From positions 1 through 5,004 of the forward strand of contig BBBN01000132.1 of assembly GCA_001311585.1 (NCBI GenBank): a DNA stretch of 5,004 nt, read 5' to 3'. Each line of letters opens with the position of its first letter. The first letter of the stretch is position 1. Shown here in pieces: positions 1 to 5,004 of the stretch. This stretch comes from Thermus sp. JCM 17653 (GTDB lineage: Bacteria > Deinococcota > Deinococci > Deinococcales > Thermaceae). The position numbers and the translations under genes are program-made. The notes beneath the pieces were generated by a model. The model was not told the origin of the DNA and searched no databases. It was given only the letters and a program-made list of their open reading frames with translations.

Positions 1-1045
1 CTCGGGCCCCAAGGGCGCCCCGCCGGTGACGGCGATGCGGCAGGCGGCGAGGCCGAGCCTGGCCCTGAGGGGCCTAGCGATGAGGGGGTAAAAGAGGGCC
101 CGCTTGAGGTTGAGCCAGACCCCTACCCTTTCCCCCCTGAACTCCCGGCTCGCCCCCTCCAGGAGGGCCCCCATCCCTACCCGGTAGAAGAAGGCCTTGA
201 TGGGGTCGGCGTCCGCCATCCGGCTTTGGATGAAGCTCGCCATCTCCTCCCAAAGCCTGGGCGGGGCCAGGAAGAAGTCGGGCTGGACCTCCTTGAGGTC
301 CTCCCGCAGCGTGGTGGGGTCCTCGGGGAAGTGGACGGTGGAGCCCTCCACCAGGCCCTGCACCACGGTGAGCATCTGCTCCCCGATCCAGGGAAGGGGC
401 AGGTAGCTAAAGACCCAGGCCCCCTTCTGGAAGCCCAGGGCCTTCCCCACCGCCTCGTGCCCGGCGAGGAGGTTTTGGTGGGAGAGCATGGCGAGCTTGC
501 TCCGCCCCGTGGTGCCCGAGGTGGGGGCGAGGAGGGCGGTCTCCTCCGGCTGGCGCCGCCCTAGGGCCTCCTCCCCCACCTTGGGGTCCCCGAAGGCCTG
601 GCTGAAGCGCCTGACCTTCCCCCGGAAGTGCCGGCTCATCCCCGCCTCCTCCCACACCAGGACGAAGTCCACCAGGTGGAGGTGGGGGTAGACCTTGTCC
701 AGCTGCTCCTCGTCGGAGACCACGATGCCCCTGGCCCCGGTGAACTCCAGGAAGTAGCCCACCTCCTCGGGCATGGCGTCGGCGTAGATGCCCATGGGAA
801 GGGCTCCGAGGACCTGGGCGGCGAGCTCCGCCTCCACCCACTCGGGGGCGTTGTGGCCGAGGATGGCGAGGACCTCGCCCTCTTTAAGGCCCAGGGCGGA
901 AAGCCCCCCGGCGAGGCTTAAGACCCGCTCCAGAAGCTCCCCCCAGGAGGTCTTCTGCCAGACGCCAAGCCGCTTCACCCGGAGCCGGGGCCTCGGGGCG
1001 CTCCTTGGCGTGCCGATGGAGGTATTCCAGAAGGGTTCCCCGCAT
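1..1045 (-). CDS. Long-chain acyl-CoA synthetase / AMP-forming ligase, N-terminal part (runs off window, one frameshift)
   Basis: Family role: activates a carboxylic acid with ATP to an acyl-adenylate, then to acyl-CoA, in the cytoplasm. Starts at ATG 1045, 6 bp after the LivG stop, with GAGGG (1053-1049) as ribosome site. The first 20 residues (MRGTLLEYLHRHAKERPEAP) read in one frame; at about 984-986 the frame moves and stays open without a stop to position 1, giving about 349 residues of a protein usually 600-650 long. Visible landmarks (repaired numbering): GHNAPEW near 64-70, the phosphate-binding loop TSGTTGRSK near 176-184 (the usual PKG is SKL here), SYLPLPWIGEQM near 214-225, APPRLWE near 262-268, and TGGAPLGPE near 341-349. 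The C-terminal catalytic domain lies outside. As last visible gene of a transporter operon it probably activates the imported substrate (inference). Family call is firm; substrate and chain length are unknown. Confidence 0.9.
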
Positions 1046-1051
1046 ATTCCC

Positions 1052-1800
1052 TCACGCCTGGCCCAGATAGGCCTCCACCACCTTGGGGTCCTTGCGCACC
1101 CCCTCGGGGGGGCCGTAGTAGAGGACCTCCCCGTAGGAGAGGACCAGGACCCGGTCGGAAAGCTCCAAGACGGCCCTTAGGTCGTGCTCCACCCAAAGCA
1201 GGGTCACCCCCCACTCCTCCCGGGCGTCCAGGAGGAAGCGGGCCAGGTCCTGCTTCTCCTCCAGGGCGAGGCCCGCCATGGGCTCGTCCAGGAGGAGGAG
1301 CTTGGGCCGGCCCGCGAGGGCCCGGGCCACCTCCACCCGCTTCTGCAGGCCATAAGGGAGCATCCCCGCCGGGGCGTGGCGGAAGGGGGAGAGGTGGAGG
1401 TAGTCCAGGACCTCCTCGGCCCAGGCCCTTAAGCGCCCCTCCCTCTCCGCCCTGGGAAGGAGGAGGGGTAGGTGGAGAGGGCGAGCTCCGCCCCCAGCTT
1501 GACGTTGTCCAAAACGCTCATCCCCCGGAAGATCTCCAGGCCTTGGAAGGTGCGCCCCAGGCCCATGCGGGCCCTCTCCTGGGGGCTTTTCCCCTTCAGG
1601 TTTTGGCCCAGGAAGGCCACCTCTCCCTTATCCGGCTCGTACACCCCGGAGAGGACGTTTAAAAGGGTGGTCTTCCCGGCGCCGTTCGGGCCGATGACGG
1701 CGAAGAACTCCCCCTCGCTCACGGAGAACTCCACCCCCGAGAGGGCCTTTACCCCCTTGAAGGAGAGGTGGAGGTCCTGCGCCTTTAGGATCACACCCAC
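1052..1800 (-). CDS. livG: LivG-type ABC transporter ATPase (HAAT family), one frameshift
   Basis: Cytoplasmic ATPase subunit that powers the importer together with the LivF-type subunit. Start chosen at GTG 1800, five bases after AGGAGG; this overlaps the end of the LivF-type gene by 10 bp. Repaired length is 249 residues, normal for LivG. Walker A GPNGAGKTT is at 37-45, the Q-loop lies in GLGRTFQGLEIF (about 81-91), the ABC signature region reads LPYGLQKRVEVARALA (148-163) instead of LSGGQ, Walker B LLLLDEP at 168-174, and the switch histidine is in WVEHD (His206). The frame breaks at about 1475 (residue 109): one C appears lost from a CCC run, after which the second frame runs cleanly to TGA at 1052. 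The atypical signature is, to my knowledge, shared with LivG proteins encoded beside acyl-CoA ligases. All ATPase motifs are present, so the protein should be functional if the frameshift is a sequencing error. Confidence 0.9.
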
Positions 1801-2566
1801 CGCTTCCTCCTCCGGTACCGCCTCGCCTGGCGGAAGCCCACCTCCTCCTTGCCCAGGTAGAACTCCATCACGTCCTGGTCCTCCATGGCCTCCTTGGCGC
1901 TCCCCTCGAAGACCACGCGGCCCCGCTCCAGCACGTACACCCGGTCCACGACGCCGAGGGCGGCCCGGGCGTCTGCTCCACGAGAAGGAGGGAGAGCCCC
2001 TTTTCCCGCCTCAGGGCGTCCAGGGTCCGCATCACCTCCTCCACCAGCTTGGGGGCGAGGCCTAAGGAGGGCTCGTCCACCACGAGAAGCCTCGGCCTTG
2101 TGAGGAGGGCCATGCCCAAAAGGAGCATCTGCTGCTCGCCCCCCGAGAGGTAGCCCGCCTGCTCGCGGCGGCGCTCGTAGAGCCGGGGAAAGCGGGCGAA
2201 GACCTCCTCCATCCCCTCCTTGAGCTCCCTTGGGGGGAGGCGGTGGCCGGCGGCCACCAGGTTCTCCACCGGGGTCAGGTAGCGGAAGAGGGGGCGGCCC
2301 TCGAGGACGGCGGTGAGGCCCATCTGGGAGATCCGCACCGGGTCCAGGTGGGTGGCCTCCTGGCCGAAGAGCCGCACCTTCCCGTCCAGGACCCGGCCCT
2401 CAAACTTGGGGAGAAGGCCGGCCATGGCCCGCACCAGGGAGCTCTTCCCGGCCCCGTTCGGGCCCAGGAGGGCCACGGCCTCCCCCTCCCCTACCTCCAG
2501 GGAAACCCCGTCCAGGGCCAGGATCACCCCCCGGTAGACCACCTTGAGGTTCTCCACGGAAAGCAT
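1791..2566 (-). CDS. livF: LivF-type ABC transporter ATPase (HAAT family), one frameshift, basic C-terminal tail
   Basis: Second ATPase subunit of the importer. Start ATG 2566 overlaps the LivH stop in a TGATG junction, with GAGG five bases upstream; GTG 2569 is an alternative adding one residue but sits too close to the ribosome site. Repaired length is 258 residues, about 20 longer than classic LivF. Walker A GPNGAGKSS is at 35-43, signature LSGGEQ at 140-145, Walker B LLVVDEP at 160-166, and the H-loop position is Gln in VEQ (196-198), which is the family norm for LivF rather than a defect. At about 1972/1973 the frame shifts: one base is missing after the CAG codon, so the text reads on as [D/N]ARAALGVVDRVYVLERG. 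The extension ends FRQARRYRRRKRWV, a strongly basic tail resembling LivF proteins of ligase-linked clusters. The stop TGA (1793-1791) lies inside the LivG start region, implying translational coupling. Confidence 0.91.
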
Positions 2567-3440
2567 CACACCCTCTCGATCTGGCGCTCGCCGAAGAGGC
2601 CGTAGGGCTTAAGCAGGAGGACCAGAAGGACCACCACGAAGGGCAGGGCCTCGGTGAAGCCCGGGAGGTAGGCCTCCAGGTAGCGCTGGGAGAGGGCCTC
2701 GAGGACCCCCAGCAAAAACCCCGCCGCCAAGGCCCCGCCCACGGCGTCTAACCCCCCCAGGATGGCCACGGGGAAGACCTTGAGGCCAAAGAAAACCAGG
2801 TTGTACCCCACCCCGCTCCCCACGGCGAGGAGGGCCCCGGCCAAGGTGGCGAGGAGGGCGGAAAGCCCCCAGACCCCGGCCAGGATCCGGGCCGTGGGGA
2901 TGCCCAGGGCCAAGGCCGCCACCTCCCGCTCGGAGATGGCCCGCACCAAGACCCCGTAGCGGCTTTTCCTGAGGAACCAGAGGAGGCCAAGCCCCAGGAG
3001 GAGGGCGAGAAGCAGGCTCCACACCGCCCGGGAGGGGACGAAGACGCCCCCCGCCTCAAAGCCCAAGTCGGGGAGGCTCCCCGGGAGGTACTTGAGGTCC
3101 GGCCCCCAGAGGAGCTGCACCCCCCCGTCCAGGGCCGCCGCGAGGCCGATGGTGGCCATGATCACCGCCACCACGCTCCGGCCGAGCAAAGGCCGCACGA
3201 AGCCCCGCTCCACCAGAAGGCCGAAGAGGAAGGCCAGGGGCAAGGCGGCGAGGAGGGCCAGGGGCAGGGGGAGGAGGAGGGCGAAGGTGTAGGTGAGGTA
3301 GGCCCCCACCAGGAGGAACTCCCCGATGGCGAAGTTCACCACGCTGGTGGCCCGGAAGACCAACACAAACCCCAGGGCCAGGAGCCGTAAAGGGCCCCGT
3401 TGGCCAGGCCGCCGATGAGGTAGGGCAGGAGGTCGGACAA
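2566..3440 (-). CDS. livH: LivH-type inner-membrane permease (HAAT family), one frameshift near the N-terminus
   Basis: Membrane permease forming the translocation path. The likely start is TTG 3440, five bases after GGAGG (3450-3446); no ATG or GTG fits in that frame. The first 19 codons read to NGALYG, then one base is missing at about 3384-3386 (GGCCTCC read as GGCTCC), after which LLALGFVLVFRATSVVNFAIGE continues in another frame to TGA at 2566. The joined text is a classic LivH start. Repaired length is 291 residues, normal for the family. Hydrophobic segments lie roughly at 8-30, 45-75, 95-115, 140-160, 190-215, 222-255 and 262-282. The cytoplasmic ATPase-contact loop is represented by EREVAALALGIPTARILAGVWG, followed by the conserved FFGLKVFPVAILGGLDAVGGAL region. 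It follows the binding-protein gene by 28 bp and overlaps the LivF-type gene by one base. Taking the internal ATG at 3366 as the start would lose the first membrane segment. Confidence 0.9.
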
Positions 3441-3445
3441 GGGTG

Positions 3446-3463
3446 CCTCCGGCTGCCGAAGAG
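3446..3463 (-). promoter_or_regulatory. LivH ribosome site inside a small hairpin between binding-protein and permease genes
   Basis: On the minus strand the 28-bp gap contains CTTCGG-CAG-CCGGAG (3461-3447), a six-pair stem with one G-T pair and a three-base loop. The GGAGG ribosome site of LivH (3450-3446) forms part of the right arm. No T run follows, so this is not an intrinsic terminator. It could reduce permease translation relative to the binding protein or shield the upstream mRNA end. Confidence 0.35.
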
Positions 3464-3468
3464 GGGGT

Positions 3469-4652
3469 CTAGGCCAGCTTGAGCCAGTCGGTGATGGCGT
3501 TGAACCGCCCGTCCTTGACGCTCGCCCGGTAGAGTTTGGTGTAGGGGATGCGGTGGTTCACGAACTGGAAGCCCCGCGTTAGGCCCAGGGCGTTGTAGTC
3601 CCCGATCTTCTCCAGGTACTCCGCCACCCCGGCCCGGGTGAGCTTCCCCGCCTGGGCGGCGCGGCGCATGGCCTCGGCCACCCCCAGGGCCACGGCCAGG
3701 CTACCCATGTAGTAGGTGGGGCGGTAGGAGGTGTCCCGGCCCTTCTTCTGGCGGAACTTCCGCATCTCGTCCACCGCCGGCACCAAGGTGTCGTACCAGT
3801 AGGGGTTGTGGTAGGTGACGGTGAAGCCCTCGGCGGCGGGCCCCGCCCGCTGGATGAGGACGAGCTCGGCGGAGTAGTAGGTGCCCATGAACTGGGCCCT
3901 AAGCCTTGCTCCCTTGCGGCCCTAAGGATGAGGGGCTCGGCGGAGAGGGCGTAGCCCTGGAGGAGGACGAAGTCGGGGTTGGCGCGGCGGAGGTTGAGGA
4001 CGATGGGGGTGGCGTCGGTGAAGGCGGGGGGCGTTACCTCCTCGTGCACCACCTCCATGCCCAGGGCCTTGGCCCTTTCCTTGGCGTAGGGGATGGGGTC
4101 GCGGCCGAACTCGGTGTTGGAGTAGACCAGGGCGATCCGGGCCTTGCCCTTCTGCAGGCGCACCTGGCGCAGCAGGGCCTCCATCATGTCGTTGTAGGTG
4201 GGGCCGAAGACGAAGATGGTGGGGTACTTCTCGGGGTCGGCGAGCTCGTTGGCGAAGCTGGTGGCGGAGTAGGGGAGGCCGATCCGGGCGATCTCCGGGG
4301 CCAGGGCCTTGGAGAGACCCGTGGAGTCCCCGTAGACGAAGAGGAGCTCCTCGGGCCGTTCCCGGGAGAGGACCCGGTTGAAGGCGGCCGTGCCCTTGGC
4401 CACGTCGTAGCCCGTGTCCTCCACGATGAGCTCCAGCTTCCGCCCGGCGATCCCCCCCAGAACCTCGTTCACGTAGTCCACCCCGTCCACGAACCCCTCC
4501 CGCCCGGCGTTGCCGGCGAAGGCGAAGGGGCCGGTGAGGGGGAGGAGGATGGCGAGCTTTACGGGCCTCGCCTGGGCGCTGGCGAAATAGGGCATGCCCA
4601 AAGCCGCCAAGGACCCTACGCCTAGCCTCTGCAGAAATTCCCTACGCTTCAT
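3469..4652 (-). CDS. Periplasmic solute-binding protein, branched-chain amino acid/amide (LivJ/LivK-like) family, Tat signal, one frameshift
   Basis: Captures the substrate outside the inner membrane and delivers it to the LivH-type permease. Starts at ATG 4652 behind a near-perfect AAGGAGG (4664-4658, spacing 5). The N-terminus KRREFLQ followed by a hydrophobic stretch and ASAQA is a twin-arginine (Tat) signal, cleavage likely after residue 26 or 28. The mature part begins VKLAILLPLTGPFAFAGN, the hallmark type I binding fold, with VYSNTEFGRD and LQGYALSAEP further on. At about 3903-3905 (residue about 250) one base is missing (GGCCTTAGG read as GGCTTAGG); the second frame then reads RAQFMGTYYSAELV and runs to TAG at 3469. 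Repaired length is 394 residues, typical of the family. Without repair the first frame ends at 3579 in a low-complexity Pro/Ser/Trp/Arg tail. Ligand is not deducible; the neighbouring acyl-CoA ligase suggests a carboxylic acid rather than Leu/Ile/Val. Confidence 0.92.
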
Positions 4653-4657
4653 GTTTG

Positions 4658-4664
4658 CCTCCTT
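4658..4664 (-). promoter_or_regulatory. Strong ribosome binding site of the solute-binding protein gene
   Basis: AAGGAGG on the minus strand, five bases before ATG 4652. It fixes this start and is stronger than the ribosome sites of the downstream genes, consistent with the binding protein being made in excess over the membrane parts. Confidence 0.85.
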
Positions 4665-4669
4665 CCAGG

Positions 4670-4689
4670 TTGACTTGGTACAAAGCTAA
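4670..4689. promoter_or_regulatory. Imperfect 20-bp palindrome over the operon -10, possible operator
   Basis: TTGACTTGGTACAAAGCTAA pairs with its own reverse complement at 7 of 10 symmetric positions (TTnnCTTnGTACnAAGnnAA), centred on GTAC. It covers the putative -10 and start point of the minus-strand operon, where a repressor dimer would block transcription. A palindrome this good arises by chance fairly often in a region of this size, so position is the main argument. The regulator is not in the window. Confidence 0.3.
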
Positions 4690-4711
4690 CACGCCCCTCG
4701 CCTTTTGGCAA
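4683..4711 (-). promoter_or_regulatory. Candidate sigma-70-type promoter for the transporter operon
   Basis: On the minus strand, TTGCCA (4711-4706) matches the -35 consensus at five of six positions and TAGCTT (4688-4683) serves as -10, matching T1, A2 and T6; spacing is exactly 17 bp. Transcription would begin near 4676, giving a leader of about 24 nt that contains the AAGGAGG ribosome site. The -10 is weak, so the call is tentative. Confidence 0.5.
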
Positions 4712-4714
4712 GGC
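4700..4714. repeat. Short inverted repeat in the divergent intergenic region
   Basis: GCCTT (4700-4704) and AAGGC (4710-4714) are exact inverted arms around a five-base centre. The element contains the -35 box of the operon promoter and lies just upstream of the lyase-like promoter. It could be an operator half of the shared region or a chance hairpin; nothing else supports it. Confidence 0.25.
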
Positions 4715-4723
4715 TGGGCCCCG

Positions 4724-4729
4724 TAGGAT
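4724..4729 (+). promoter_or_regulatory. Candidate -10 of a leaderless promoter for the lyase-like gene
   Basis: TAGGAT matches TATAAT at four of six positions and ends six bases before ATG 4736, the geometry expected when transcription starts at the start codon itself, as is common in the Deinococcus-Thermus group. No clear -35 is seen at 16-18 bp, and only a poor AAGG one base before the ATG could act as ribosome site. Confidence 0.33.
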
Positions 4730-4735
4730 GAAGGC

Positions 4736-5004
4736 ATGCGCTGGCACGCGGTCTTTCGCCGCTTTGTCCTGGCCCGCCACTACCGCTTCGCCCGGGAGGC
4801 CTTGGTGCCCCACTTCTTTGACGCCCTCACCGCCTACGCCCTGGAGCTTTCCCGCCTGGGCCTGCCCCACGCCAGGGAGGCCGTGGCCGCGCTAAGGGAA
4901 CTCCGCACCCTCCCCCTCCCCAGCTTCACGGGGAGGTGGAGGACGTGTTCTTCTCCATCCAGGCCCAGCTTGCCGAGCACTGGGGGGAGGAGGTGGCGGG
5001 GGCG
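4736..5004 (+). CDS. Argininosuccinate-lyase-like protein (aspartase/fumarase superfamily), N-terminal part, one frameshift
   Basis: Superfamily members catalyse beta-elimination releasing fumarate; the exact reaction here is unknown. ATG 4736 is the first possible start because TAG at 4724 closes the frame upstream. The text reads MRWHAVFRRFVLARHYRFAREALVP (in two pieces: MRWHAVFRRFVL, ARHYRFAREALVP), then HFFDALTAYALELSRLGLPHA. At the G run 4930-4933 one G seems missing; with it restored the text continues FTGEVEDVFFSIQAQLAEHWG, matching the EDVF/E-x-x-L region just before the HTARSRND motif of argininosuccinate lyases, which would fall past the right edge. The canonical LWGGRF opening of ArgH is absent, so this looks like an ASL paralogue and not the arginine-pathway enzyme. 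Divergent from the transporter operon with 83 bp between starts; shared control is possible. Family placement rests on about 90 residues. Confidence 0.72.
   Translation, partial: MRWHAVFRRFVLARHYRFAREALVPHFFDALTAYALELSRLGLPHAREAVAALRELRTLPLPSFTGRWRTCSSPSRPSLPSTGGRRWRG

Noticed and set aside
407..841. Minus-strand open frame of 144 codons within the ligase
   Set aside because: It lies in another frame of the ligase gene; its product is a Gly/Pro/Arg-rich repeat-like string, while the ligase frame runs through without a stop and carries all the AMP-ligase motifs.
1791..1800. Intergenic terminator or spacer between the two ATPase genes
   Set aside because: The genes overlap by 10 bp once the LivF frameshift is repaired, so no space is left for a terminator.
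3895..3910. Programmed ribosomal frameshifting in the binding-protein gene
   Set aside because: There is no slippery heptamer or following structure, and all neighbouring genes show the same kind of one-base loss, which points to a common technical cause.
3906..4625. Long plus-strand open frame (239 codons) opposite the binding-protein gene
   Set aside because: It is an antisense shadow. The translation is a Gly/Glu/Val/Leu-rich low-complexity string with no family features, as expected opposite a gene with G/C third positions, while the minus strand encodes a clear binding protein.
4670..4675. TTGACT as a -35 box for the plus-strand lyase-like gene
   Set aside because: No acceptable -10 lies 15-19 bp downstream; that stretch is GCCCCTCG. 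The near-consensus is better explained as part of the palindrome.
4649..4870. Minus-strand open frame opposite the lyase-like gene, reaching across the intergenic region
   Set aside because: It covers the promoter region and ribosome site of the operon, has no recognisable features, and the plus strand gives a clear lyase-like sequence.
4736..5004. True arginine-pathway argH
   Set aside because: The usual LWGGRF-containing N-terminus is missing and an in-frame stop at 4724 excludes an upstream start; no other arginine genes are in the window.

Overview
The window looks like a chromosomal segment of a Thermus species. It is very G+C-rich with G/C at most third codon positions, genes are packed with 1-10 bp overlaps or gaps of a few bases, and the encoded proteins have the Arg/Leu/Ala/Glu-rich composition typical of Thermus. 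The species cannot be fixed from the sequence alone.

Layout. Almost the whole window (4652 down to 1) is one minus-strand operon. In transcription order it holds a Tat-exported type I periplasmic solute-binding protein (4652-3469), a LivH-type membrane permease (3440-2566), a LivF-type ATPase (2566-1791), a LivG-type ATPase (1800-1052), and a long-chain acyl-CoA synthetase/AMP-forming ligase (1045 to beyond position 1). Divergent from it, starting at 4736 on the plus strand and running off the right edge, is the N-terminal part of an argininosuccinate-lyase-like protein. The 83-bp divergent intergenic region (4653-4735) carries a strong Shine-Dalgarno, a good -35/-10 pair for the operon, an imperfect 20-bp palindrome over that -10, and a probable leaderless -10 for the lyase-like gene. 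No gene-free stretch exceeds 100 bp. I see no tRNA, rRNA, CRISPR array, insertion sequence or intrinsic terminator.

How the genes work together. The binding protein, permease and two ATPases belong to the hydrophobic (branched-chain) amino-acid transporter family, HAAT. The coupled acyl-CoA ligase, the LivG signature 'LPYGLQ' and the basic LivF tail ending in RRYRRRKRWV point to the sub-branch of this family that travels with acyl-CoA synthetases. The plausible job is uptake of an unidentified carboxylic acid followed by CoA activation, rather than leucine/isoleucine/valine import. The usual second permease (LivM) is not between LivH and the ATPases and is absent from the window.

Main oddity. 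All six genes carry exactly one apparent frameshift, with family-consistent sequence on both sides. Five are best explained by one missing base in a short run of identical bases, mostly G/C, and the ligase needs +2 or -1. Such even spread over neighbouring genes, with intact start/stop overlaps, points to base-calling/assembly errors rather than six independent pseudogenes. The gene coordinates below therefore span the frameshifts.
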